From: Acidimicrobiaceae bacterium | GTDB taxonomy: Bacteria > Actinomycetota > Acidimicrobiia > Acidimicrobiales > Poriferisodalaceae | DNA: 64,000 nucleotides | Reading direction: 5' to 3' | Assembly (NCBI GenBank): GCA_002721305.1 | Contig: PBKA01000003.1 | Coordinates: forward strand, 1 to 64,000 | In this document: positions 1-8,428 of the stretch, in pieces | Position numbering within the stretch: the stretch's first letter is position 1 | How the letters are laid out: every line of letters begins with the position of its first letter | Position numbers and translations under genes: made by a program | The notes under the pieces: generated by a model | Told to the model about the DNA's origin: nothing | Seen by the model: only the letters and a program-made list of their open reading frames with translations | Databases searched by the model: none

Positions 1-93
1 GCTACTGCCTTCTTCTTCGCAGGCGCCTTCTTCTTGGCTACTGCCTTCTTCTTCGCAGGCGCCTTCTTCTTGGCTACTGCCTTCTTCTTCGCC
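1..93. repeat. 36-bp tandem repeat inside the Lys/Ala-rich gene
   Basis: Positions 1-36 and 37-72 are identical, and 73-92 repeat the first 20 bases again. The unit is a multiple of three and encodes 12 residues on the minus strand (alternating KKKAPA and KKKAVA blocks), so copy number can change without a frameshift. It is a coding repeat with no spacers. Confidence 0.9.
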
Positions 94-95
94 AT
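1..95 (-). CDS. Lys/Ala-rich histone-H1-like protein, N-terminal part (runs off left edge)
   Basis: The reverse strand opens with an ATG at 95-93 and reads M-A-K-K-K-A-V-A-K-K-K-A-P-A, after which 12-residue units of Lys, Ala, Val and Pro repeat to the window edge. Only about 31 codons are visible. Such repeats are typical of histone H1-like or HU-tail DNA-binding proteins of Actinobacteria, which compact DNA through basic tails. That assignment is inference from composition, because no folded domain is visible. The gene is divergent from ileS. A basic ribosomal or RNA-associated protein tail cannot be excluded. Confidence 0.6.
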   Translation of the reverse strand, partial: MAKKKAVAKKKAPAKKKAVAKKKAPAKKKAV

Positions 96-247
96 AACTC
101 ACCCACCGAATGTTCGTGTTCGAAAAGGTGTCGCATCATAGCCCCACAACATCGCTTAACCGCGGACTGTCTTAAGAACCTTGAAATAACAGTCAAACAA
201 ATTCCAGGCGGTAGCTTGAATGGTTGCATGGCACATCAGGACGACCA

Positions 248-3200
248 ATGACCACCCCCGACAACACTCCCTATCCCAGAGTGCCCAACAGAGCAGATTT
301 TCCTGCAATAGAACGAGCAGTTCTCAACCGCTGGAACGAACAGAAGACTTTTCAACAATCCATCGACTCCCGACCGACAGACGCCGAGTACGTCTTTTAT
401 GACGGTCCACCCTTCGCCAACGGCCTTCCCCACCACGGGCACCTCCTGACCGGTTACGTCAAAGATGTGGTCCCGCGCTACCAAACGATGCGCGGCAAGC
501 GTGTGGATCGCCGCTTTGGTTGGGATTGTCACGGTCTCCCCGCCGAGATGGAAACAGAACAAGAGCTCGGCGTCAGCGGGAGAGCAGCGATCACCGAATA
601 CGGAATTGAGACCTTCAATGCAAGCTGCAGGCAATCAGTGCTCAAGTACACCTCTGAGTGGCAAGAGACCGTAACTCGACAAGCTCGCTGGGTCGATTTC
701 GAAAACGATTACAAAACGATGGATCTCACCTACATGGAATCAGTCATGTGGGCTTTCAAACAGCTGTGGGATAAGGGATTGATCTATAAGGCATTCCGGG
801 TCATGCCCTATTCCTGGGGTGCGGAAACCCCATTGTCCAACTTCGAAATCCGCTTAGATGACGCGACGCGTCCCCGACAGGACCCTGCCATCACCGTCTG
901 GTTCGAGTTAGCGGGAGACGACATCGCTGAATTTTCCGGTGAACGACCGGTCAGGCTTCTCGCCTGGACCACGACCCCGTGGACCCTGCCTTCCAATCTT
1001 GCTCTCGCTGTCGGTCCCAACATCGAATACGTACTGGTCGAAGCCCTCGATGAGCGATGGGTCTTAAGTTCGGATTGTTTAGAAAAGTACGCGGACCAAT
1101 TGCCCAGTTACCAGATAATTCGAACCTTCCCAGGCTCGTCCCTGGTCGGCCTCAGCTACAAACCAATCTTTGACTTCTTCGTCCACAGAGACGACGCCTT
1201 TCGCGTGTTGGCTGCCGATTTCGTCGACACCGCTGAAGGTACAGGGATTGTGCACATGGCCCCCGGCTTCGGCGAAGACGACCAAGTGGTATGTGAAGCC
1301 AACGAAATCGAAATTCGCGATGCGGTACCTGTAGACGACCAAGGACGGTTCACAGGAATTATCAGCGACTGGGCCGGGGACAACGTCTTCGACGCCAACC
1401 CCAAAATAATTCAGCTTTTGAAAGACTTCGGTAAGGTCCTCCATCACGACACCTACGAACACAATTATCCGCATTGCTGGCGAACAGACACGCCAATCAT
1501 CTACAAAGCAATCTCATCTTGGTACGTCGAAGTCACCAAAATTCGGTCCCAACTTCAAAAAATCAACCAAGAAATCAACTGGGTTCCTGAACATGTAAAG
1601 GACGGGCGATTCGGACAATGGTTGGCGGGTGCTCGAGACTGGTCCATTAGCCGTAACCGATTTTGGGGTTCCCCTATACCAGTTTGGATGAGCGACAACC
1701 CTGATTATCCCCGAACTGACGTATATGGAAGCCTTGACGAGTTGGAATCAGATTTTGGTGTCAGACCACACGACCTTCACCGTCCATTTATTGATGAATT
1801 GACTCGACCCAACCCCGATGATCCAACGGGCCAGAGCACAATGAGGCGAGTTCCAGAAGTGCTCGATTGCTGGTTCGAATCCGGTTCAATGCCTTTCGCT
1901 CAGGTCCACTATCCATTCGAGAATAAGCAATGGTTCGAGGAACACTTCCCGGCGGATTTCATCGTTGAGTACATCAATCAAACCCGGGGGTGGTTCTACA
2001 CGCTTCACGTTTTGGCCGGCGCACTGTTTGACCGCCCTGCCTTCCAGAACGTCATTTGCCACGGAATTCTGCTAGCAGAAGATGGCAACAAACTGTCCAA
2101 AAGGTTAAGAAATTACACCGAGCCAACTGAGATCTTTCACGCACAGGGTTCGGATGCCCTTCGGTGGTACCTAATGTCGACGAACATCGTTCGAGGTGGT
2201 GACACGCGAATATCAGATGCAGGCATTGACGACGTAACCCGGCAAGTTTTAATCCCGATATGGAACGCCTACTCCTTTTTCACCCTTTACGCCAACGTTG
2301 ATAGTCATCAAGCAGCACTGAGAACTGACTCTCAACATCTACTGGACCGTTATCTGTTGGCCAAGACGCGTTCGTTAGTGAATAACACCACCGTCGCTCT
2401 CGATGCCTACGATCTTCCCGGCGCCGCAAATGAAATTCAGTTGTTCATCGACGCGTTGAACAATTGGTATATCCGACGGTCGCGGGATCGCTTTTGGGGA
2501 CCCGAAGGCGGCGGGAAGGGAGACCCTGACGCCTACGACACCCTCTACACCGTACTAACGACATTTACGCGCGTCGCCGCTCCGTTTCTACCAATGATCA
2601 TGGAAGAGATCTACGGAGGTTTAACCCATGGAGACAGTGTTCACCTTGCGAGTTGGCCGAACTTGGACGAACTACCGGAAGATCCTGATCTGGTAAGCAG
2701 AATGGATCAAATCAGGGAAGCCGCCTCAACGGCACTTCATCTCAGAGAGGAGGCCGGACTCAGAGTGAGGCTTCCCCTGGGTTCAGTGACAGTTGCAGGA
2801 AAAAACGCATCCGACCTTAGTGAAGTTGCAGATCTCCTAGCCGAGGAAATCAACGTTCACGAAGTCATCTTGACTGAAGAGATAGGTGACTCCGCAACGT
2901 TAAACCTGAAACCTAATGGCAACATTCTTGGGCCTCGACTTGGATCGGAGGTCCAAAAAGTGTTTGCCGCAGCCAAACGGGGAGATTGGGTTTTTGCCGA
3001 AGAGGGCCGGACAGAGGTGGCCGGGCACCTTCTTGACCCTCAAGAGTACGACTTGGCACTCGAACCGGCCGACCCAACAACCACGGCATCTCTAAGATCC
3101 AACGACACTGTTGTAATTCTCGATACAAACGTGACCCCTGAACTCAAAGCTGAAGGTTCCGCTAGAGACCTGATCAGAACAATTCAACAGGCGAGAAAGG

Positions 3201-3370
3201 ATGCAGACCTAGAGGTAACTGAACGAATCGCCGTTGAGGTCAGTTGGTCCCCTGACGACATCGAAGCGATCAGAAAACATGAAGGCGCGATTATGGCAGC
3301 GGTGTTGGCGCATCAGATCTCGTGGCTGGCGGGTGGTAATGAACCGGCAGTAGAGGTGATTACCTCTTAA
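248..3370 (+). CDS. ileS: Isoleucyl-tRNA synthetase
   Basis: Charges tRNA-Ile with isoleucine in the cytoplasm. The 1040-residue class I synthetase has the HIGH-type motif as HHGH (residues 62-65, preceded by PFANGLP) and the KMSKS-type loop as KLSKR near 614-618. An editing (CP1) region lies between them and an anticodon-binding domain follows. The length and the long C-terminal part match the actinobacterial/eukaryote-like IleRS group. I chose the ATG at 248 because an AGGA lies six bases upstream; an in-frame ATG at 224 has no such site. The stop codon overlaps that of the convergent divIVA-like gene. No T-box leader is visible upstream, although many actinobacterial ileS genes have one. 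Confidence 0.96.
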   Translation: MTTPDNTPYPRVPNRADFPAIERAVLNRWNEQKTFQQSIDSRPTDAEYVFYDGPPFANGLPHHGHLLTGYVKDVVPRYQTMRGKRVDRRFGWDCHGLPAEMETEQELGVSGRAAITEYGIETFNASCRQSVLKYTSEWQETVTRQARWVDFENDYKTMDLTYMESVMWAFKQLWDKGLIYKAFRVMPYSWGAETPLSNFEIRLDDATRPRQDPAITVWFELAGDDIAEFSGERPVRLLAWTTTPWTLPSNLALAVGPNIEYVLVEALDERWVLSSDCLEKYADQLPSYQIIRTFPGSSLVGLSYKPIFDFFVHRDDAFRVLAADFVDTAEGTGIVHMAPGFGEDDQVVCEANEIEIRDAVPVDDQGRFTGIISDWAGDNVFDANPKIIQLLKDFGKVLHHDTYEHNYPHCWRTDTPIIYKAISSWYVEVTKIRSQLQKINQEINWVPEHVKDGRFGQWLAGARDWSISRNRFWGSPIPVWMSDNPDYPRTDVYGSLDELESDFGVRPHDLHRPFIDELTRPNPDDPTGQSTMRRVPEVLDCWFESGSMPFAQVHYPFENKQWFEEHFPADFIVEYINQTRGWFYTLHVLAGALFDRPAFQNVICHGILLAEDGNKLSKRLRNYTEPTEIFHAQGSDALRWYLMSTNIVRGGDTRISDAGIDDVTRQVLIPIWNAYSFFTLYANVDSHQAALRTDSQHLLDRYLLAKTRSLVNNTTVALDAYDLPGAANEIQLFIDALNNWYIRRSRDRFWGPEGGGKGDPDAYDTLYTVLTTFTRVAAPFLPMIMEEIYGGLTHGDSVHLASWPNLDELPEDPDLVSRMDQIREAASTALHLREEAGLRVRLPLGSVTVAGKNASDLSEVADLLAEEINVHEVILTEEIGDSATLNLKPNGNILGPRLGSEVQKVFAAAKRGDWVFAEEGRTEVAGHLLDPQEYDLALEPADPTTTASLRSNDTVVILDTNVTPELKAEGSARDLIRTIQQARKDADLEVTERIAVEVSWSPDDIEAIRKHEGAIMAAVLAHQISWLAGGNEPAVEVITS

Positions 3371-4197
3371 GTCCCAGATTGTTCACCCTCTAAGGGCTCT
3401 CGGCGGTGCAACGCCGAGAAAAAGGGATCATCGATCTCTTCCCCTGAGCGAATTTGTCGCGTCCGACGCGCAGGAGCCTCTCGGGCCATCTCGGTACTAG
3501 GGAAATCGTCAATAACTGCAACGCCTTCCACTGAAGCTGTTGCAGGATGATCCCCGGGTGGGCCGTCTGGTCGACCACTTAGATCTCGTGCAATTTCACC
3601 CAACGCTCGCCGCCGCGTTTCAATCAAATTCGCTAATTGGTCTGCGTCATTGCGCCGCGCTGAAATTCGCGCTTCGAGCTCTAACAATTCCGCTTCTAAT
3701 TCAGCCTTGCGAGCCAAAGCTTCAGTCGCTGCTAATTCAGATGATGAAACAACGAGCACATCCGCTAATAGGTCACCTATTTGTTCTCTCGTAGCGGAGA
3801 TAGCGTCTTCAACGACGTCCTCGGCGGTTTCTTTTGCCAGAGCAATCAATTGGGAGATCCGGTCAATCTCAATTTTTGTCGCACCTACGGCAACCGAAAT
3901 GCTCTCCCGCTCATCAGCAACATCCATCCCGACTCTTGGGGCAGTCGCCAGTGCCTCTCTGATGCTCTCGATTGGACCTGGCCGACCATCCTCAACTTGG
4001 ATACCTTCTTGTTCCCCATTGGGAACTATTCGTGCTTCAGCGGCTATCAACCGATCAGCTACTTCATCTAGGCGGGCTTGCATTTCACCGAGACCATTAG
4101 CCACGCGCTCAAGAAAGTCGTCGACGGCATCAGGGTCATAGCCCCTGAATCGCTCGGGGAAATGCTGGGTTTCGAGCAACTGCGGCGTCAACTCCAT
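3367..4197 (-). CDS. DivIVA/Wag31-like coiled-coil protein
   Basis: A 276-residue protein beginning MELTPQLLETQHFPERFRGYD, close to the DivIVA N-terminal membrane-binding signature, followed by a heptad-rich stretch (about 25-55) and a long Ala/Glu/Arg coiled coil (about 110-190). The C-terminal 90 residues look disordered. DivIVA proteins sit at poles or septa and recruit cell-wall machinery. The position as last gene of the ftsZ-pgeF-yggS-sepF-yggT-divIVA string is the classic Gram-positive arrangement. It starts with ATG 56 bp after yggT. Its stop shares the palindrome TTAA with the ileS stop. The N-terminal domain supports the family firmly; polar function is inferred. Confidence 0.87.
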   Translation of the reverse strand: MELTPQLLETQHFPERFRGYDPDAVDDFLERVANGLGEMQARLDEVADRLIAAEARIVPNGEQEGIQVEDGRPGPIESIREALATAPRVGMDVADERESISVAVGATKIEIDRISQLIALAKETAEDVVEDAISATREQIGDLLADVLVVSSSELAATEALARKAELEAELLELEARISARRNDADQLANLIETRRRALGEIARDLSGRPDGPPGDHPATASVEGVAVIDDFPSTEMAREAPARRTRQIRSGEEIDDPFFSALHRREPLEGEQSGT

Positions 4198-4253
4198 ACG
4201 GTGACCCTAACAATAAGGCGGCTGTACCGAAACCGAGATGAGTCGAACCTATT

Positions 4254-4520
4254 TCAACTGCAGTTCAAAATAACGCCACCCAGAACCCACTGGACGAGGA
4301 TCAAAACAAGAATCGGGGAGAGATCAAGGCCGAAACCGCCTAACCGGAGGGGTGGGAGTGCTCTCCTCAACGGGCCCATCAGTGGTTCGGTAATGCGCAC
4401 TAAGAAAGTTCGGACAATAGCCACAGGGCTGTCATGAGCTATCGGAATCCAACTGAAAATGATGCGCCCAAATATAGCCAAAACATAAATGTCGCAGAGT
4501 GTGCACAAGACCTGGGTCAC
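4254..4520 (-). CDS. yggT: YggT family membrane protein
   Basis: An 88-residue protein with two hydrophobic segments (about 4-24 and 65-85) flanking an amphipathic linker carrying the family pattern R-I-I-x-S-W-I-P and T-E-P-L-M-G-P-L-R. YggT proteins are small inner-membrane proteins of unclear biochemical role, often next to sepF and divIVA in Gram-positives. One TM pair is present, as in short actinobacterial homologues. It begins with GTG, 15 bp after sepF, so the two are probably co-transcribed. Confidence 0.88.
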   Translation of the reverse strand: MTQVLCTLCDIYVLAIFGRIIFSWIPIAHDSPVAIVRTFLVRITEPLMGPLRRALPPLRLGGFGLDLSPILVLILVQWVLGGVILNCS

Positions 4521-4535
4521 AGCGGAAACCTTTGG

Positions 4536-5039
4536 TTAATAGTGCAAACCTCGCTCTTGGAGGCGCTGTCGCTCCTCCTCAGCAAGATTCACGTGCGACG
4601 GGGCCAAGAGATAGACTTGGTCGGCTACTTTTTCCATTTTGCCACCAAGCGCATAACAGAGACCGCTAACGAAATCGATGATTCTTCGTGCAAGATCTCG
4701 GTTTGCGGTCTGTAAGTTCACTATGACCGGTTGGTCGGCCTTGAAGCGGTCAGCAAGTTGTTGGGCATCGTTGAAGGTTCTTGGTGCCACCACATGAGGC
4801 TTCGCGCTTGTTATTGGGATCGTTCTCACTGAGCCCGAGGGTGCTTCCCCCGTACTCGCTGGGGACGCACTCTCAGAACGATCCGGCATGGTTAGCGTCC
4901 CAGTGGGACTCGTAACCACCGTCACTTGTTCTTCGCCAGAGACCCCTTCGCCAGAACGCTGTAGGCCATCCAACTCGTCATACTGTTCATCGGGTCCCAA
5001 CCCGAGGTAGAGCATTGCCTGCCGCCACATCGAAGCCAT
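4536..5039 (-). CDS. sepF: Cell division protein SepF
   Basis: A 167-residue SepF. It has an N-terminal amphipathic membrane-binding helix (MASMWRQAMLYLGLG), a variable acidic linker, and the conserved core (about 80-150) with the pattern PRTFNDAQ, VIVNL and IDFVSGLCYALGG. SepF anchors FtsZ to the membrane and is the main Z-ring anchor in Actinobacteria, which lack FtsA; no ftsA is seen in this cluster. I chose the ATG at 5039 because a perfect AGGAGG lies six bases upstream. The open frame extends to 5111, but that would overlap yggS without a better ribosome site. Confidence 0.94.
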   Translation of the reverse strand: MASMWRQAMLYLGLGPDEQYDELDGLQRSGEGVSGEEQVTVVTSPTGTLTMPDRSESASPASTGEAPSGSVRTIPITSAKPHVVAPRTFNDAQQLADRFKADQPVIVNLQTANRDLARRIIDFVSGLCYALGGKMEKVADQVYLLAPSHVNLAEEERQRLQERGLHY

Positions 5040-5073
5040 TCGCTTCCTCCTAGTCGCCGAGAGTACCGCGGTC

Positions 5074-5745
5074 TCACCGCGATGGGCGATCACCGAATAA
5101 AGCAGTTCCAATTCTTACCATGGTGCTACCGGATTCAATAGCGACTTCTAGATCGTTGGTCATGCCTATAGATCGATGCTCAAGTCCATACTCGTCGGCA
5201 AAAGAGACGAGTCTCGTATACGCGGCGCGTATGGACTCGATATCTCCTTGTGGACCGATGCCCATCGCCCCAGTTACCTCTAGACCGAGCGAAGTAGCTG
5301 CGGATACCAGCTCTCCCGCCTGGGCGACATCGCAGCCACCTTGTAATTCATTTTGGGTCAACTTGAGTTGGATCATGACTGAACATCCAGGACATCGCTT
5401 TGCCAACTCCTCCACCAAGGAACGACGATCGACGGTTTGCCAAATGCTGACAACGTCTGCAACTTTCCGAACCTTGTTGGTCTGCATGCCGCCGATGAAA
5501 TGCACCTGAAGTGAATCACGTTCTTCTTGGGTGATCTCTGACCATTTCGCGGCCAACTCTTGAGCGTAATTTTCTCCGACCATTTCAAATCCGCACTCTG
5601 CGGCGAGGCGTAGCGCCCGGGGTCCGAAGCCTTTAGTGACAGCCACTATGTCAATCTCGCTACCCCCCAAAACCGAGATGCGCTCCCTCAAACTTCCAGC
5701 CCGATCAAGTAGTTCTTCTTTTGAAGGGCCATTCGCAGCGCTCAC
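5074..5745 (-). CDS. yggS: PLP homeostasis protein (YggS/PipY family)
   Basis: A 223-residue alanine-racemase-fold protein of the YggS/PLPBP family, which binds pyridoxal 5'-phosphate and buffers its pool. The PLP lysine is visible in DIVAVTKGFG (Lys38), followed by GENYAQEL, HFIGGMQTNK (family pattern HFIGxLQxNK) and a C-terminal SIGMTNDLEVAIESGSTMVRIG. The typical MSxDxxxAI phrase is thus MTNDLEVAI. It starts with GTG overlapping the pgeF stop by four bases (GTGA), indicating translational coupling. Confidence 0.94.
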   Translation of the reverse strand: MSAANGPSKEELLDRAGSLRERISVLGGSEIDIVAVTKGFGPRALRLAAECGFEMVGENYAQELAAKWSEITQEERDSLQVHFIGGMQTNKVRKVADVVSIWQTVDRRSLVEELAKRCPGCSVMIQLKLTQNELQGGCDVAQAGELVSAATSLGLEVTGAMGIGPQGDIESIRAAYTRLVSFADEYGLEHRSIGMTNDLEVAIESGSTMVRIGTALFGDRPSR

Positions 5746-6413
5746 GAAAGGCTCCCTATTTCAGCCAATAAAGCGAAGCGCTCGATGTCTCGGTTACCAC
5801 GATGGGACCAGTAACGAGGGTCTTTGGCGGTGCATCGACGGACGCGGTAATCGATAACCACAGAACGCTTTAGGAGCATCGCTTCAACCGCCGCTCCGAG
5901 GTCCAACGCTGGTGACCCGTCCTTTGTTTGACCGACGACGTTTTCGTCGGTGATCGTCACCATCGTAGCTAGATCACTGATCCCAAATTCATATTCTTCC
6001 GCGGAGATGTGGGGGCCGATGATCGCACGCAAAGGTCCGCTCCCCAACTCCACAAGGTTTTTCACTGCCTCATCAATAACTCCGGCGCGAATCCCCCGCC
6101 ATCCCGCATGAACCACACCTATCAGAGGGTTCGATGAGGTGCCGCTATAGAGCGCCACAGGGACGCAATCTGCACTTCGGACCCCAATGACTGCTCCGGG
6201 GGTTGAAGTGATAAGTCCGTCACATTCAATGCCGTGACCTTCGCCCGGCTCAGTGATCACTAGAATTTTTGATCCATGTATCTGATGGGGAAGGGTGAGA
6301 TCCTCACGCTCCCCAGCCAGGAAGGAGTCCGACCGGGCATCACCGTCACTGCGCTCTGAAATTCGAATTCGCGCTGAATGCAAGTTGCCAACGCGGCGGT
6401 GAATAGTCAACAT
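5742..6413 (-). CDS. pgeF: Multicopper oxidase-like purine nucleoside phosphorylase/PgeF family (DUF152, YfiH)
   Basis: A 223-residue YfiH/PgeF protein. The conserved metal and catalytic residues are visible in QIHG (His46), SADCVPVAL (Cys83) and VVHAGWRG (His102). Family members edit peptidoglycan precursors by removing wrongly incorporated serine, or act on purine nucleosides; the sequence alone does not decide between these. The place between ftsZ and yggS is conserved in actinobacterial dcw clusters and fits the precursor-editing role. It lies 35 bp after ftsZ. Confidence 0.9.
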   Translation of the reverse strand: MLTIHRRVGNLHSARIRISERSDGDARSDSFLAGEREDLTLPHQIHGSKILVITEPGEGHGIECDGLITSTPGAVIGVRSADCVPVALYSGTSSNPLIGVVHAGWRGIRAGVIDEAVKNLVELGSGPLRAIIGPHISAEEYEFGISDLATMVTITDENVVGQTKDGSPALDLGAAVEAMLLKRSVVIDYRVRRCTAKDPRYWSHRGNRDIERFALLAEIGSLS

Positions 6414-6448
6414 GTTTCAGGCTCCCCGAACTATATGGGGGCTAGGCG

Positions 6449-7543
6449 TCACTTGAGAAAAGAAGGTACGTCAAACTCATCATCGTCATCGTCGTCGTCA
6501 CTTCGAATGTCACCGCTCTCCTCAACGTCGAAGATGTCCGTGATTTCCTCCAGCGGACTTGAGGTCGCGGACCTGGTGGAGCCCACTGCACCGTCATCCC
6601 AACGGTCGAAGCCCGCGGCGATAACTGTGATGCGGATTTCTTCGCCCATGGCGTCATCGATAACGGTCCCAAAGATGATGTTGGCGTCAGGGTGAGCAAC
6701 GTCGTGGATCACATCCGCAGCGTCGCGGACTTCGTGCAAACCTAGATTTTCTGACGCAGTGACGTTCAGTAAGATTCCTCGTGCTCCTTCGATAGACGCT
6801 TCCAATAGCGGGCTCGAGACGGCCTGCCTGGCTGCGTTTTCAGCCCGATTGTCGCCGTGGGCTCGACCTATCCCCATCAACGCAGAGCCAGCATTGGACA
6901 TGATCATCTTTACATCGGCGAAGTCGGTGTTGATGAGCCCCGGGGTGGTGATAAGCGTCGTGATGCCTTGGACGCCTTCTCTGAGGACGTCATCTGCCAT
7001 TTGGAACGCATCAATCATCGTCGTGTTCTCGTTGGTTACGCTCAGCAAGCGGTCATTAGGCACCACAATTTGCGTATCTACTTTTTCTCTTAACTCTTGA
7101 ATTCCAGCATCAGCCTGCACAGCGCGGCGGCGTCCCTCAAACATGAATGGTCTGGTGACAACACCGATTGTTAGTGCTCCCACTTCCCGTGCTATGTCTG
7201 CTATTACTGGCGCTGCTCCGGTGCCTGTACCACCGCCTTCGCCAGCAGTAATAAAGACCATGTCGGAGCCGGCAAGCGTCTGTTGAATCTCTTCTGCATG
7301 TTCAACCGCTGCTTGGCGACCGATATCTGGGTCGCTTCCCGCTCCTAAACCACGCGTTAATTCGCGGCCGATGTCGAGCTTGATGTCGGCATCACTCATG
7401 AGCAGGGCTTGGGCATCTGTGTTAACCGCAACGAACTCAACACCGGACAATCCTGACTCAATCATCCTGTTTACGGCGTTACAGCCACCCCCGCCGACGC
7501 CGACCACCTTGATCACCGCCTGATAGTTCTGAGGACTGGCCAC
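6449..7543 (-). CDS. ftsZ: Cell division GTPase FtsZ
   Basis: A 364-residue tubulin homologue that forms the Z-ring at the division site. The glycine-rich N-terminus ([10 protein letters not shown], 15-24), the tubulin signature GGGTGTG (103-109) and the T7 loop region are intact. The tail ends with a run of seven or so aspartates and then EFDVPSFLK, the actinobacterial C-terminal peptide bound by SepF and FtsW. The linker is short, which fits a total length below that of mycobacterial FtsZ. It starts with GTG after GGGAGG four bases upstream. It is set apart from ftsQ by a 133-bp gap with an inverted repeat, so it may have its own promoter. Confidence 0.97.
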   Translation of the reverse strand: MASPQNYQAVIKVVGVGGGGCNAVNRMIESGLSGVEFVAVNTDAQALLMSDADIKLDIGRELTRGLGAGSDPDIGRQAAVEHAEEIQQTLAGSDMVFITAGEGGGTGTGAAPVIADIAREVGALTIGVVTRPFMFEGRRRAVQADAGIQELREKVDTQIVVPNDRLLSVTNENTTMIDAFQMADDVLREGVQGITTLITTPGLINTDFADVKMIMSNAGSALMGIGRAHGDNRAENAARQAVSSPLLEASIEGARGILLNVTASENLGLHEVRDAADVIHDVAHPDANIIFGTVIDDAMGEEIRITVIAAGFDRWDDGAVGSTRSATSSPLEEITDIFDVEESGDIRSDDDDDDDEFDVPSFLK

Positions 7544-7643
7544 TGGGCCTCCCGGTGTCTCGTAAACATCTGATCGCTACGAACAGAGCATGCAACCCTG
7601 AAGGTAGCGCAAGTTTGGTGTCATGAAGGTCCGCCCCTGCATT

Positions 7644-7672
7644 AGGTCATTCAATTCGCAATTGGGTGACCT
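7644..7672. promoter_or_regulatory. Inverted repeat between ftsQ and ftsZ
   Basis: Arms AGGTCATTCAATT (7644-7656) and AATTGGGTGACCT (7660-7672) around a 3-base centre CGC match at 11 of 13 positions. It lies right after the ftsQ stop and about 100 bp before ftsZ. In the ftsQ-ftsZ transcript it would form a stem with a 2x2 internal bulge but no U-run follows. It could be an operator, a processing site or a weak attenuator; the role is inference. Confidence 0.45.
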
Positions 7673-7676
7673 GAGT

Positions 7677-8426
7677 TCAGTCGTCGTTGCCCTTCATAAT
7701 TGGCCTTTCGGGCACTGAAACATTGAGAGGTTCAGCGGTTCGCATCTGCTCCTTTGCATGGCGCAGCAGCGCTGATAAAGCGACCACCTTCGCGGGGAGC
7801 CGTTGTGTATCACCGAAAATGACCTCTTGAGAATTATTCAGTGTGCCTGAAAGTTCTCCCCTTGTTCTATCCAACCGTAAACTTGAAAAACTTTCTGCCA
7901 AGGCTCTCGGCATTATCCCAAGAAGGGATAACAACACGCCGCTGTCACTGCCCAAGTAGGAACCTGGAACTCCTGCAGCGTGCACCCCACTTATTCGAGG
8001 TAGTTCGGGCGGTAAAGCCAAGCCCTCGCTAAGTACCCTTCCGTCCGAAGCGACGAGCGCCCACTTGTCCTGTTCGCTCATGACTAAGGCCACCGGCCGG
8101 TGTTCCGAAATTTCAACTGTCACGACACCGTTCCAGGAGCGACTGATGGAGACCGATTCAACTCTAGGAAGAGCCTCGATCCTTGCCTGAGCTTCCGACG
8201 GGTCTACCGAACGCAATGGGTCACCTTGTTTGAAGCCCAAGCGTTGCTCTATTTCTGTGAGGGTGACGTGATGTAGTCCATGCACTTCTACCCGTTCAAT
8301 GTCCAGCAGCGCCGATCTGCCCACGACGATGAATAGCGCAACGAAAACGATGAATACAACTGTGATCCACGTTGAAACCTTGCGCACTGTGGTTGAAAAT
8401 CGAGCAGCTTCGAAACCGGGTCGCAC
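7677..8426 (-). CDS. ftsQ: Division protein FtsQ/DivIB
   Basis: A 249-residue bitopic membrane protein of the divisome. A short cytoplasmic basic head is followed by one TM segment (about 19-38), the POTRA domain (about 43-112, with pattern IERVEVHGLHHVTLTEIEQRLG) and the beta-rich FtsQ domain. It links FtsL/FtsB-type proteins to FtsWI. It starts two bases after the murB stop. The position between murB and ftsZ is canonical. Confidence 0.92.
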   Translation of the reverse strand: MRPGFEAARFSTTVRKVSTWITVVFIVFVALFIVVGRSALLDIERVEVHGLHHVTLTEIEQRLGFKQGDPLRSVDPSEAQARIEALPRVESVSISRSWNGVVTVEISEHRPVALVMSEQDKWALVASDGRVLSEGLALPPELPRISGVHAAGVPGSYLGSDSGVLLSLLGIMPRALAESFSSLRLDRTRGELSGTLNNSQEVIFGDTQRLPAKVVALSALLRHAKEQMRTAEPLNVSVPERPIMKGNDD

Positions 8427-8428
8427 TG

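Noticed and set aside
1-93. CRISPR-like 36-bp repeats
   Set aside because: The copies are directly adjacent with no spacers and encode a Lys/Ala repeat in frame.
106-122. Possible SOS box near the left end
   Set aside because: The half-sites GAAT and GTTC are six bases apart rather than four and one is imperfect.
96-247. T-box riboswitch before ileS
   Set aside because: No GGTGGNACC-type antisequestrator sequence or stem I is visible in the 150-bp leader.
3540-4437. Several plus-strand open frames across divIVA and yggT
   Set aside because: They are shadows of the minus-strand genes, lack ribosome sites and have no recognisable domain.
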